Positions 1-7,943 of a stretch of DNA of 64,000 bases are shown here, in pieces. Both the position numbers and the translations under genes were made by a program. The notes beneath the pieces were generated by a model that did not search any database, had not been told where the DNA came from, and saw only the letters and a program-made list of their open reading frames with translations. This stretch comes from Mangrovihabitans endophyticus. Its GTDB lineage: Bacteria; Actinomycetota; Actinomycetes; Mycobacteriales; Micromonosporaceae. The number at the start of each line of letters is the position of its first letter. The stretch's first letter is position 1. The DNA lies in NCBI RefSeq assembly GCF_014646155.1, contig NZ_BMMX01000009.1:1-64000 (forward strand), in the 5' to 3' direction.

Positions 1-125
1 CGCCCGCCCCGCCCCGCGCCGCGCCCGCCCCGCGCCGCGCCGTCGCGTCGTGTCCGCTCGTCCGCCCCGTTGCCCGCCACACCGCCTGCCACGCCGCGTC
101 GCGCCGCGCCGGTTCGTCCGCCCCG

Positions 126-196
126 CCGATCTTGAACTTTGGTGGCCCGAATAGTCCCTTCCACACCTTCTGTCGGCACGCAAATCTCAAGATCGG
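126..196. repeat. REP-like palindromic mini-element, copy 1
   Basis: A 71-base element bounded by perfect 9-base inverted repeats, CCGATCTTG on the left and CAAGATCGG on the right. The interior shares a TTT-GGTGGCC-GAATA core with copy 2 at 371-445. It is richer in A+T than its surroundings and has no coding capacity. Elements with GATCTTG ends are, from memory, common between genes of Micromonosporaceae; that family assignment is inference. Confidence 0.65.
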
Positions 197-370
197 CGCG
201 GGGCGCCCGGCGCGGGGGCGTTCGGCGCGGGGGTGCCCGGCGCGGGGGGTGCCCGGCGCCGGGGCGCGGGTGCGGGTGGATCGGCCGTGGTGTGCGGCTG
301 TCATCGGTGCCGCGTGACGTCCGTGGGCTACGGCTGGCTGGGCGCGGTGTCCGTTCGCCACCTGTCAGCC

Positions 371-445
371 GTCGATCTTGGTATTTCGGTGGCCGGAATA
401 CCACGCTTCGCCCAGTTATGCGCACACACTAAGTCCAAGATCGAC
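371..445. repeat. REP-like palindromic mini-element, copy 2
   Basis: A 75-base element with perfect 10-base terminal inverted repeats, GTCGATCTTG and CAAGATCGAC. It shares the TTT-GGTGGCC-GAATA core of copy 1, in the same orientation and about 175 bases away. The rest of the interior differs between copies, which suggests conserved ends on independently diverging elements rather than a recent tandem duplication. Confidence 0.65.
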
Positions 446-542
446 GGGGTGGGTGGGGCCGGGCGGCCGGGCGGGGCGGGGGCGGCCGGACGGGGCGGGA
501 CGGGCGGGTGGGGCGGCGGCGGGGTGGGGCGGGGCGGGGCGG

Positions 543-1592
543 TTACCGGTAGTCGGCGGTGATGCGCTGCCTCGCGCCGTCCACGGTGATCGTGCCGCCG
601 TGTGGCAGGATCCACTGGGGACGGGTGTGGCCGAAGGGTACGCCGACGCACACCACCGCCTCCGGATTGTACTGGTTTATCACCTCGGCCACCGTGTCCC
701 GCTGCTCGGTGCGTAGGCGCTCGCGTTCCGCCGCGTCCGGGTGCCGGGTGTGGTCGGACACCGGTGGCCGGGCCACCAGCACCGCGTCGACCGCGCTCAG
801 GATGCCGCGTTCGCCCAGCGCGCGGACGATCCACCCGACGGCGCGGGCGGGCAGCAACTCCTCCGACGTCTCGAGCAGCAGGACGCCGCCCCGCAGCGCG
901 TCCGGCTCGTGCCGGAACCGGCCCGCCGTCAGGATCCACTGAATCACCTCCACGCAGCCGCCCCAGGTGCGGCCGGTGACCGACCGGCTCGGCCCGTACC
1001 AGCTCCACGGCCGGGTCGGCGCGCGCCGCCCGTACGATTCGAGCGCCCGCGGGTCTGCCCAGTCGATCCCGATGTCCTCCGACTCGCCCGGTTCGGTGAC
1101 CTCAAGCCGTTCGCCGGTCAGCAGGGCCGCCCGCAGCGACCGCGCATGGATGTCGTCCACGCCCGGTCCGGGGCCGAGGTGCACCTGCGACGAACCACCG
1201 TAGAAGCTTGCCACCCCGGCGTCCCACAGCCAGTGGTGCAGGTTCGTGTTGTCGCTGGTGCCCAGGAACGGTTTCGGGTCGGCGCGGGCCAGCTCCTGGT
1301 CCAGGTGCGGGATGACGGTGATCTGGTCCTCGCCGCCGATCACCGCGAGCAGGGCGCGGATGCCGGGGTCGGCCAGGGCGGCGTTGATGTCCGCCGCTCG
1401 TTCTCGCGCGGTGGCGCCGATCTTGCGGGTGGTCGGATACTCGACCGGCACCAGGCCGGTCACTTCGGTCAGCCGTGTCATCGCCTGCTCGTGCACCCGC
1501 GGGTACGCTCCGGCCGCCGCGAACGACGGGGACAGCACCGCGACGCGGTCGCCGGGGCGGGCCTTGGCGGGCGGGACGAGTTCGCGTGTCAT
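543..1592 (-). CDS. S66-family peptidase (LD-carboxypeptidase / MccF-like)
   Basis: A 349-residue protein of the S66 serine peptidase family, which cleaves the L,D-bond of muropeptide tetrapeptides or, in MccF relatives, hydrolyses microcin C-type adducts. The family landmarks are in order: an N-terminal GDRVAVLSPS strand, a GGEDQ segment, the nucleophile Ser in GTSDNT, the acidic residue in LLLETSEE, and the catalytic His in PFGHTRP near the C terminus. No signal peptide is evident, so a cytoplasmic role is likely. The ATG at 1592 was chosen because residues further upstream are low-complexity and overlap a tandem repeat. It is divergent from the deacetylase gene and carries no cluster promoter element, so it is probably flanking chromosome. 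The exact substrate is unknown. Confidence 0.85.
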   Translation of the reverse strand: MTRELVPPAKARPGDRVAVLSPSFAAAGAYPRVHEQAMTRLTEVTGLVPVEYPTTRKIGATARERAADINAALADPGIRALLAVIGGEDQITVIPHLDQELARADPKPFLGTSDNTNLHHWLWDAGVASFYGGSSQVHLGPGPGVDDIHARSLRAALLTGERLEVTEPGESEDIGIDWADPRALESYGRRAPTRPWSWYGPSRSVTGRTWGGCVEVIQWILTAGRFRHEPDALRGGVLLLETSEELLPARAVGWIVRALGERGILSAVDAVLVARPPVSDHTRHPDAAERERLRTEQRDTVAEVINQYNPEAVVCVGVPFGHTRPQWILPHGGTITVDGARQRITADYR

Positions 1593-1638
1593 GCGCTGAT
1601 GACACCAGGGCGCGCCCGGCGAGCGCATCCGCATTACC

Positions 1639-1740
1639 GGCGCGGGCGAGCGTTCCGGCGCGGGCCAAGCGTTCCGGCGCGGGCCAAGCGTTCCAGCGCG
1701 GGCCAAGCGTTCCAGCGCGGGCCGAGTGTTCCGGCGCGGG
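1639..1740. repeat. 19-base tandem repeat, about 5.5 copies
   Basis: Five units of 18-19 bases plus a partial sixth (unit close to GGCGCGGGCCAAGCGTTCC) fill the divergent intergenic region between the S66 peptidase and the deacetylase. There are no spacers, so it is not a CRISPR. It occupies the place where both promoters should be. Confidence 0.8.
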
Positions 1741-1764
1741 CGGGTGCCCGGCCTACCATCGGGC

Positions 1765-2442
1765 ATGGTGACGTCAGCAGGGAACAGGGGCGCGTTCGCC
1801 GAGTCGATGCGGCGGGCCGCGGCGCGGCTCGTTCCCGGGGACGTGCTCTGGTACGTCGACACGGACGCGCCCCGGTTCGCCCTGACCTTCGACGACGGAC
1901 CGGACCCACACACCACGCCCGGCCTGCTCGGTGTGCTCGCGCGGCACCGGGCACGGGCCACGTTCTTCCTGATCGGCGAGCGCGTCGCGGCGCACCCCGA
2001 CCTGGCGCGCGCGATCGCCGGCGCGGGACATGAACTCGGCAACCATCTGCTGCGCGACGAGCGGTCGGCCCAGTCACCGCCGGAGAGGTTCGCCCGGGAG
2101 CTGGCGCGGACCGGCGCGCTGCTCGGAGCGTACGGCCCGGTGCGATGGTTCCGGCCTGGCGGGGGATGGTTCACGCCCGGCATGCTGCGCACGGCCGCCC
2201 GGCAGGACCTGCGCGCGGTGCTGGGCACGTGGGCGGCGGCGCACGACGGCGGGCCCGGCGACGCGCGGATCGCGGACCGTCTGGCGCCCGGGGTGTGCCC
2301 GGGGTCGATCGTGGTGCTGCACGAGGGCACCGCGGCCCGCCGCGGGGTGGTGGCGACGACCGACGACCTGCTGACCCGGCTCGCCGGGCGTGGCCTGTCC
2401 AGCGTGACCGTGTCGGAACTGGCGGCGTCCGCCCACCGCTGA
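1765..2442 (+). CDS. Polysaccharide deacetylase (NodB domain)
   Basis: A 225-residue carbohydrate esterase family 4 protein expected to remove N-acetyl groups from a glycan such as peptidoglycan or chitooligosaccharide. The NodB signatures are visible: TFDDGPD (catalytic and metal Asp), an HELGNH segment where family members usually have H(S/T)xxH, RPGGGW, and a late VLHEG. The metal-site His spacing is slightly unusual, so activity is likely but not certain. There is no obvious signal peptide or membrane anchor. The ATG at 1765 lies just after the tandem repeat; an upstream in-frame start at 1726 falls inside the repeat and was not used. Flanking gene, not part of the peptide cluster. Confidence 0.85.
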   Translation: MVTSAGNRGAFAESMRRAAARLVPGDVLWYVDTDAPRFALTFDDGPDPHTTPGLLGVLARHRARATFFLIGERVAAHPDLARAIAGAGHELGNHLLRDERSAQSPPERFARELARTGALLGAYGPVRWFRPGGGWFTPGMLRTAARQDLRAVLGTWAAAHDGGPGDARIADRLAPGVCPGSIVVLHEGTAARRGVVATTDDLLTRLAGRGLSSVTVSELAASAHR

Positions 2443-2453
2443 CGCCCGCCGGC

Positions 2454-4061
2454 TCAGGCCGGTGCGGCCCGGTCCACGATCGCCGCGGTGTCCGCCCGCG
2501 CGCCCAGCGTGCCGAACGCGTGACCCCAGTCGCCGCCCAGACGACTGGCGCAGAACGCGTCCGACACCGGCGCCGGCGCGTGCCGCACCAGCAGCGACGC
2601 CTGCAGCACCAGCGCCATCCGTTCCGCCGCACGCCGGGCCTGGCCCTCGCCGATCTCGCCGGTCAGCTCGCCCTTGAGCGCGGTGATCGCGTCGTCCAGG
2701 TGCCGGTCCGCGCCGGCGGCCGCGCCCGCCTCGGCCAGGAACGCGTCCCGGCTGTCCGGTTCGCGGCGCAGCGTGCGCAGCACGTCCAGGGCCTGCACGT
2801 TGCCCGAACCCTCCCAGATCGAGTTCAGTGGCGCGTCCCGGTACAGCCGGGGCATCCCGGACTCCTCCACGTATCCGTTGCCGCCCAGGCATTCCAGCGC
2901 CTCACCCACCACCGCAGGCTGCCGCTTGCACACCCAGAACTTGCCCACCGCGATCGCCAGCCGCGCCAGCGCACGCTCGTCGCGGTCCACCGCACCGGCC
3001 AGCCGCACCGCCAGCGCGGTCGCCGCCTCCGATTCCAGCGCCAGGTCGGCCAGCACCTGACGCATGGCGGCCTTGCCCGCCAGCGGGCCGCCGAACGCGT
3101 GCCGGTGCCGGGCGTGGTGGATCGCCTGCGTCAGCGCGGCCCGCATGCCCGCCGCGGAGCCGATCACACAGTCCAGCCGGGTCATCGCCACCATCTCGAT
3201 GATGGTGCGCACGCCCTCGCCCTCGGTGCCGACCAGCCAGGCGTACGTGTCGTCGAACTCCGGCTCGCCGCTGGCGTTGCTGCGGTTGCCCAGCTTGTCC
3301 TTCAGGCGCTGGATCCGGAACGGGTTGCGGGCGCCGTCCGGGAGTATCCGCGGCACCAGGAAGCAGGACAGCCCGCCCGGCGCCTGGGCCAGCACCAGGA
3401 ACAGGTCGCACATCGGGGCGCTGGTGAACCACTTGTGGCCGCGCAGCCGGTAGTCGCCGTCGCGCGACGGCGTCGCCGTGGTGGTGTTCGCGCGTACGTC
3501 GGAGCCGCCCTGCTTCTCCGTCATGCCCATCCCGGCGAGCAGCCCCCGCTTGGCCGGCGGGGGCCGCAGCCCCGGATCGTACGCGCGGGCGGCCAGCTTC
3601 GGCTCGAACTGCGCGGCCAGGTCGGGCGCATGCCGCAGCGCGGGCACCACCGCGTACGTCATGGAGACCGGGCAGGTGTGCCCGGCTTCGACCTGGCTCC
3701 ACACGAACAGACCGGCCGCGCGGGCCACATGCGCCCCGGCCCGTGGCTCGCGCCACGGCGCACCGGCCAGCCCCGCGGACACCGCCGTGTCCATCAGCGC
3801 ATGCCACGCCGGCCCGAACTCGACCTCGTCCACGCGGTGGCCGTACCGGTCGTGGGTGCGCAGCCGGGGCACGTCCCGGTTGGCGTCCTGCGCCCACCGC
3901 TGCGCCTGCTCGCCGCCGCCCAGCAGGCCGAGCCGGTGCAGGTCGCCGACCGCCCAGCCGGCGCCCTCCCGGGACACCGCCGCCAGCAGCGCGGCGTCCT
4001 GCGCGACATCATGTCCCACCAGCGGCGGCGGCTGGTTGCGGACCTCGTGCGTGCCGGTCAT
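2454..4061 (-). CDS. aidB: AidB-type acyl-CoA dehydrogenase family protein
   Basis: A 535-residue flavoprotein whose whole length resembles E. coli AidB. It has the N-terminal NQPPPL segment, the AVSREGAGW block, the HTCPVSMTYAVVP block, the FAD-loop GMGMTEKQGGSDVR, and the C-terminal ECLGGNGYVEESGMPRLYRDAPLNSIWEGSG region. AidB belongs to the acyl-CoA dehydrogenase fold but binds DNA and is linked to the adaptive response to alkylation damage. The start overlaps the stop of the upstream sulfotransferase by four bases (ATGA type), so the two are translationally coupled. The gene points away from the cluster and has no cluster promoter element. Confidence 0.9.
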   Translation of the reverse strand: MTGTHEVRNQPPPLVGHDVAQDAALLAAVSREGAGWAVGDLHRLGLLGGGEQAQRWAQDANRDVPRLRTHDRYGHRVDEVEFGPAWHALMDTAVSAGLAGAPWREPRAGAHVARAAGLFVWSQVEAGHTCPVSMTYAVVPALRHAPDLAAQFEPKLAARAYDPGLRPPPAKRGLLAGMGMTEKQGGSDVRANTTTATPSRDGDYRLRGHKWFTSAPMCDLFLVLAQAPGGLSCFLVPRILPDGARNPFRIQRLKDKLGNRSNASGEPEFDDTYAWLVGTEGEGVRTIIEMVAMTRLDCVIGSAAGMRAALTQAIHHARHRHAFGGPLAGKAAMRQVLADLALESEAATALAVRLAGAVDRDERALARLAIAVGKFWVCKRQPAVVGEALECLGGNGYVEESGMPRLYRDAPLNSIWEGSGNVQALDVLRTLRREPDSRDAFLAEAGAAAGADRHLDDAITALKGELTGEIGEGQARRAAERMALVLQASLLVRHAPAPVSDAFCASRLGGDWGHAFGTLGARADTAAIVDRAAPA

Positions 4062-4798
4062 CCGTTCAACGTACGCGTTCTGGCCGGTACCAGGCGCAGG
4101 GCGTGCAGCTCGCGGTAGAACGGTTCATGGTGGGCGGCGAACGCGGCGAGTTTCTCGTTGTTCAGCGTCGTCTGCTCGTACGCGGAACTCTCCTGCGAGA
4201 AGCCGGACGTGCGCGCCACCTCGTCGTGCCACCCGGTGGTCTGCACCCATTCCTGGCGGGCGCCCGGCTGCCACGTCAGGGTGCGCTCGTCGAAGGGCAG
4301 GCCCACCGCGGCGCAGTACGCGGACACCATCGCCGTCGGGTTCGCCACCAGGTCCTGCGAGTCGATCACCACCGGTGCGGCGCCCAGGGCGGCCACCGTG
4401 GCGTGCATCTCGTGCAGGTTCTCCAGGCCGACGTCCTCGGCGATCATTCCCGGCTCGCGGGCGTAGAACGACGCCGCGATCTCGTCCGGGCGGCGGATGA
4501 GGAAGGTGTGCGCCATCTCCTTGAGCAGGTCGTCGTCGTCGAGCACCTGCGGGTGCCGCCGGTCGGTGGTGTCCTTGAAGAAGACGGTGTGGTCGGTGGC
4601 CAGGTCCCGGATCGCGGCGATGAGATCGGGGGTGCTGCGCACGGTGCGCCCGTGCACGTCGGTGTGCCCGTAATCCTGCATGTTCCGGAACGGCTCGTGC
4701 AGTGCCAACAGGTCGTCGCGCTCCACCATGCTGCGGAAAAAGGCGGTGGACCGCGATCGCGGCGCCGCCCACAGGGCAATGATCCGGTTGTTCGCCAT
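4058..4798 (-). CDS. Sulfotransferase-family protein
   Basis: A 246-residue P-loop protein of the sulfotransferase superfamily, which transfers sulfate from PAPS to a hydroxyl or amine. The N-terminal LWAAPRSRSTAFFRSM segment is the 5'-phosphosulfate-binding loop of the short sulfotransferase branch. FLIRRPDEIAASFY is in the position of the 3'-phosphate-binding motif. The acceptor is unknown. It is first in a two-gene operon with aidB (four-base overlap) and has no cluster promoter element, so it probably does not serve the peptide pathway although two other sulfotransferases in the window do. Confidence 0.75.
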   Translation of the reverse strand: MANNRIIALWAAPRSRSTAFFRSMVERDDLLALHEPFRNMQDYGHTDVHGRTVRSTPDLIAAIRDLATDHTVFFKDTTDRRHPQVLDDDDLLKEMAHTFLIRRPDEIAASFYAREPGMIAEDVGLENLHEMHATVAALGAAPVVIDSQDLVANPTAMVSAYCAAVGLPFDERTLTWQPGARQEWVQTTGWHDEVARTSGFSQESSAYEQTTLNNEKLAAFAAHHEPFYRELHALRLVPARTRTLNG

Positions 4799-4986
4799 GC
4801 CCCCACCGTACGGACTGACGGCGTCCCGGTTCCACCGTCGTTGCTGATCTCGCGTCGTCTCCGACGAGAGCGGCGCGCCGAGAGGGACGGTCGGCGCGGC
4901 GGTCGGAACGCAACGTCATGGCGCTGCCGTCGGCGCCGGCCCTATGGTGAGCCGGAGCCGACGGAGAGGCACCGCAGAGGGCATGC

Positions 4987-5436
4987 ATGAGTGACCGGGA
5001 GCAGTCGGAGTCGCGCGGCGCGAAGCCGTGGGCGATCCTGGTGGACATCGACGGCACCATGGCGCTGATGTCCGGGCGTCGGCCACACGACTGGTCGCGC
5101 GTCGGCGAGGACCGGCCCAACACCGCGGTGATCGCGGCCGTCCGCGCGATGCACGCGGCCGGCAATGCGATCATTTTCTGCTCCGGACGGGACGAGAGCT
5201 GCCGGGACCAGACCGAGGAATGGCTGGCGGAGTTCGCCGGTGTCGACCATCACGCCCTGTTCCTGCGTCCCCGCGGTGATCAGCGCCGGGACACCGAGAT
5301 CAAACGCGAGATCTTTGACCGCCACGTCCGTGATCACTGGCGGATCGCTGCCGTCTTCGAGGACCGCAGCCAGGTGGTGCGGATGTGGCGCGCCCTGGGG
5401 CTCACCGTCTTCCAGGTCGCCGACGGCGACTTCTGA
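4987..5436 (+). CDS. Stand-alone HAD phosphatase, T4 Pnkp 3'-phosphatase type
   Basis: A 149-residue HAD hydrolase with DIDGTMA as motif I, FCSGRDE as motif II and EDRSQVVRMWR followed by a terminal FQVADGDF. The order and wording of these blocks closely match the C-terminal phosphatase half of T4 polynucleotide kinase, including the WQVASGDF-type ending. The kinase half is absent and the neighbours are not repair genes. Expected role: removal of 3'-phosphate from DNA or RNA ends, or a small-molecule phosphatase of that subfamily. The gene ends 8 bases before the convergent AraC-type regulator. Confidence 0.8.
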   Translation: MSDREQSESRGAKPWAILVDIDGTMALMSGRRPHDWSRVGEDRPNTAVIAAVRAMHAAGNAIIFCSGRDESCRDQTEEWLAEFAGVDHHALFLRPRGDQRRDTEIKREIFDRHVRDHWRIAAVFEDRSQVVRMWRALGLTVFQVADGDF

Positions 5437-5443
5437 CGAAGGC

Positions 5444-6373
5444 TCAGGCCGCCAATTGCCGGTATTGCTTCGGCGCGCGGCCGGTCACTCTTTTGAAGGC
5501 GCGGCTGAATGTGCTGTCCGCGCTGTACCCGAATTGAGCGGCAACGGAACTCACCGTCCGGTCGGTCGACTGGAGCACTGCGGCGGCGCTGCGAATCCGC
5601 CACATCTCCAGATATTCCAGCGGCGGCATGCCGACGGCGGTCCGGAACCGCGCCGCGAAGACGCTCCGGGACATGTGCGCCGCCGCGGCGAGATTGGCGA
5701 CCGTCCACCTTTTCGAGGGTTGCCGGTGAATGAGGTCGAGCGCGCATCGGATGCGCTCGTCCATCCGGGTGAGAAGCCGGTCGGGCGGCGCGGCGGCGCA
5801 ACCGTCGGCGGTGCGCAGCGCGGTCCGGACGAGCTGGATCAGCAGGATCCGCGACAGATGCAGACGCATCAGATCCGCGTCGGGGATCTCCCAGGCATTC
5901 TCCCGGCTGAGCAGTTCGAGAATCGGCCGCGCCACCTGCGAGCGGTACGAACTGGACTTCATCTCCACGTATCCGGGGATCCGCGAGCGCAGCAGCGGCT
6001 CCGTGGCCTGATCGAGCCCCAACGAGCCGGTGAGCACGACACTGCTGATCGCGGCCGGATCCGCAGCCGCGGACCGCGCCGTCTCCAAGCCGCCGGTCTC
6101 CGCCGTCTCCGCGTCGCCGTCCGAGGCGGGCGCCGTCAGGTCCGAACCGATGACGTGCGGTTTGCCGTCGCCCAGCAGGTAACAGTCTCCTTCGGAGAGT
6201 CTGCGCGGTGCGCCGCCGTCGACGCGAAGCCATATGTCGCCGCGTAGAACGGCTCCGATCCGGAATTGCTGATATTCGTCGAAACGCACTGCCCATGACC
6301 CGGTCTTCTCGATCCGTGAAGGAGCTCCCATCTCGGCGTCGAGAATCGTGAGCATATTGTTCAGTGGGTCCAC
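5444..6373 (-). CDS. AraC-family transcriptional regulator (candidate cluster activator)
   Basis: A 309-residue regulator with an N-terminal cupin-like sensor (about residues 1-190; GAVLRGDIWLRVDGG, DGKPHVIG) and a C-terminal pair of helix-turn-helix units. The motifs WTVANLAAAAHMSRSVFAARF and VSSVAAQFGYSADSTFSRAFKRVTG are characteristic of AraC/XylS proteins. GTG at 6373 is chosen because GGAGAGG lies six bases upstream and the start sits 80 bases from the promoter element at 6453; GTG at 6391 is also in frame. Its promoter carries the bipartite element found across the cluster, so it may activate the pathway and itself. AraC proteins bind two adjacent boxes overlapping -35, which fits the element's geometry; the assignment is inference. 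Confidence 0.88.
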   Translation of the reverse strand: MDPLNNMLTILDAEMGAPSRIEKTGSWAVRFDEYQQFRIGAVLRGDIWLRVDGGAPRRLSEGDCYLLGDGKPHVIGSDLTAPASDGDAETAETGGLETARSAAADPAAISSVVLTGSLGLDQATEPLLRSRIPGYVEMKSSSYRSQVARPILELLSRENAWEIPDADLMRLHLSRILLIQLVRTALRTADGCAAAPPDRLLTRMDERIRCALDLIHRQPSKRWTVANLAAAAHMSRSVFAARFRTAVGMPPLEYLEMWRIRSAAAVLQSTDRTVSSVAAQFGYSADSTFSRAFKRVTGRAPKQYRQLAA

Positions 6374-6405
6374 TGGTGACCTCTCCTCCACGAGGGCAGG
6401 CCATC

Positions 6406-6453
6406 ATCGTGGAAGCGAACTTTTCGGCGAGTATCGGTACTCGCCGCCGTTAC
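6406..6453 (-). promoter_or_regulatory. Cluster promoter element for the AraC-type gene
   Basis: Minus strand: GTAACGGCGG at positions 1-10, CCGAT at 17-21, and -10-like CACGAT at 43-48. The gene starts at position 81. The CCGAT box lies inside the hairpin 6425-6446. Confidence 0.65.
6425..6446. repeat. Perfect inverted repeat in the AraC promoter
   Basis: Arms CGGCGAGTA and TACTCGCCG flank a TCGG spacer. It overlaps the second box of the minus-strand promoter element, so it may be an additional operator rather than a terminator; there is no T-run. Confidence 0.6.
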
Positions 6454-6508
6454 GTCCGGCAACGCGACTTTTGATGCGCGTGCGGTGCCCCAGGACACCG
6501 CACAAGCC

Positions 6509-6530
6509 GTAACGTCGGCGATCGCTGATG
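6509..6530 (+). promoter_or_regulatory. Probable promoter element for the TIR operon
   Basis: GTAACGTCGG at positions 1-10 and CTGATG at 17-22 match the two boxes. No nAnnnT hexamer is present at 43-49, so this is weaker than the other sites. The TIR gene starts 501 bases downstream. Confidence 0.4.
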
Positions 6531-7009
6531 ATCCGCCGAGTTCCGCGGGACGCCCGCGCCGCGAGATCGTCACCGCGATCAGCTTCCTGGTCCGCTACCG
6601 CTGTCCCTGCGTGGAGGGCCAGGTCAGGCACCCGATTCACGGAAATCTGAGTGACCCGCGATGCATCGTGCCCGGACGCTGGGCCAACGCATCGAGACGA
6701 TCTGGCATGGGCTCAGCGATGCCGACGGCTCTTAGATTGGCTCAAACGTCTACGCATCAACAATTGAACTTCAACGTGGCGAGTCCGGCGGGTGCCGCCG
6801 CTGGGCAGCGGAGCAACGCCGACGGGCTTGATGCCAGGTTGAAGGTTCATTGCGGTGCTCATTCGGCTTCCCGCAACAATCGGCCACGACTTTACGCAGG
6901 TGCACGACACGGGCTGTGCCGATCCAACGGGGCTGCGCCGATCCGAGCGGCGGTCCTGGCGTTCGGATCGTTCGTGGCTGACGGAACTCACCCGGAGGAC
7001 GGTGCTCGC

Positions 7010-7921
7010 ATGATGGACAAAGTGCCTCAGCTGACCACGGACAACATGCCTTCGCGGAACGCGGCGGTGGGGTCGGACGGCGTGGATCTGCCGGGCGCGG
7101 CGATTCACTGTACGGATGCCGAGCCGTCCCTCAAGTCCATGATCACCAAGGTGGCACGGGGTCCTGAGGTCAATGTCGGTGGTCGCGCACCGGTTCTGCG
7201 GATGCTGCAGTCCGTGGCCCGGTCAAGCAGCCCCTATCTGTTCGTCGAGGACGCCTGCCACGACTGGCCGGGTGACGCGGCGGCGATCCGGACGGCCTGG
7301 AACACCGGAATGTTCAGCTCATTTCTCGCGGAGACTGCGGACCCGGACTTCATCAGTTTCGATCAGCGGTTGGGTTTGTTGCACGTGCGCGGCGCGCCCC
7401 TGCACACCGCCCTGGCGCGCACCGACTGGGATGAGGTCGAACGTCAATTTCCCCACCTGAACCTGTCGCAGGACTTCGTCTACGACGTGGCGGTATCGTT
7501 CGCGAAGGAGGAACGCCCTTACATCGAACTTCTGTTCGCCGGCCTCGTCCGGCTCGGGCACCCGGTGTTCTACGACTTCAACGAGCAGGACCGTCTCCTG
7601 GGATCGCGGTGCGACGATTATCTGGAGAGAGCCTTCCTACAGCAGAGCCGTTTCGTCGTGGTCATGCCGACGATCACCTATGGCACGCGTCGCTCGCACT
7701 TGTACGAGGTGGAGCTCTTCCGGGAGAAGCTCCCGCGAGATCGGCTTCTCCCCATCTTCGACATCTCCAAGCCACGCGGTCCGTTCGACAGCCTGTTCGA
7801 CCAGGGGCATCTCTGGCTGGAACCGGACCAGGAACTGGCCCCGCAGGCGGCCCATCATGCCGAAGTGATTTCGAAGAAGATCGGCTCCGACGTCGCGGCG
7901 GTTCTCCGCCGCGGGCGCTGA
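7010..7921 (+). CDS. TIR-domain protein
   Basis: A 303-residue protein with a C-terminal TIR domain (about residues 157-300). YDVAVSFAKEERPY is the first strand and box 1, followed by FYDFNEQDRLLGSRCDDYLERAFLQQSRFVVVMP and then SHLYEVELF. Glu233 in YEVE is at the place of the catalytic Glu of TIR NAD hydrolases. The first 150 residues (EDACHDWPGD, RGAPLHTAL) match no domain I know. ATG at 7010 follows GGAGG at 6994-6998 with 11-base spacing; the open frame upstream looks non-coding. Possible roles are NAD cleavage for signalling or immunity, or self-protection. It heads an operon with tightly spaced genes and a probable cluster promoter box. Its role in a peptide cluster is unexplained. Confidence 0.8.
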   Translation: MMDKVPQLTTDNMPSRNAAVGSDGVDLPGAAIHCTDAEPSLKSMITKVARGPEVNVGGRAPVLRMLQSVARSSSPYLFVEDACHDWPGDAAAIRTAWNTGMFSSFLAETADPDFISFDQRLGLLHVRGAPLHTALARTDWDEVERQFPHLNLSQDFVYDVAVSFAKEERPYIELLFAGLVRLGHPVFYDFNEQDRLLGSRCDDYLERAFLQQSRFVVVMPTITYGTRRSHLYEVELFREKLPRDRLLPIFDISKPRGPFDSLFDQGHLWLEPDQELAPQAAHHAEVISKKIGSDVAAVLRRGR

Positions 7922-7943
7922 TCGACGGCGAGGGCGGGGAGCA

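Larger units (their letters stand above)
1..542. other. Gene-poor left edge, 542 bases
   Basis: No reading frame here looks like a gene. Bases 1-120 and 460-540 are extreme G+C simple-sequence runs (CGCCCC/GGGGC types). Bases 200-260 hold a short imperfect tandem array of GGCGCGGGG-like units. Two palindromic mini-elements are listed separately. The region lies beyond the 3' end of the S66 peptidase gene. Confidence 0.6.
6374..7009. other. Long divergent intergenic region, 636 bases
   Basis: Separates the AraC-type regulator from the TIR-led operon. It holds an outward-facing pair of GTAAC boxes (6453 on minus, 6509 on plus), a perfect 9-base-arm hairpin at 6425-6446, and a relatively A+T-rich patch near 6729-6770. 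The plus-strand frame is open through it (from 6485), but its codon use is much less biased toward G+C in third positions than the TIR gene, and the translation resembles no protein I know. I regard it as leader or regulatory DNA. Confidence 0.55.

Noticed and set aside
543..1592. S66 peptidase as an MccF-like self-immunity gene of the cluster
   Set aside because: It lies outside the regulon marked by the promoter element and looks like an ordinary LD-carboxypeptidase.
1639..1740. CRISPR array
   Set aside because: Units are contiguous 19-base repeats without spacers, and no cas gene is near.
6485..7009. N-terminal extension of the TIR gene to 6485
   Set aside because: Weak codon bias, no family match, overlaps the promoter box, and a good ribosome site exists for the ATG at 7010.
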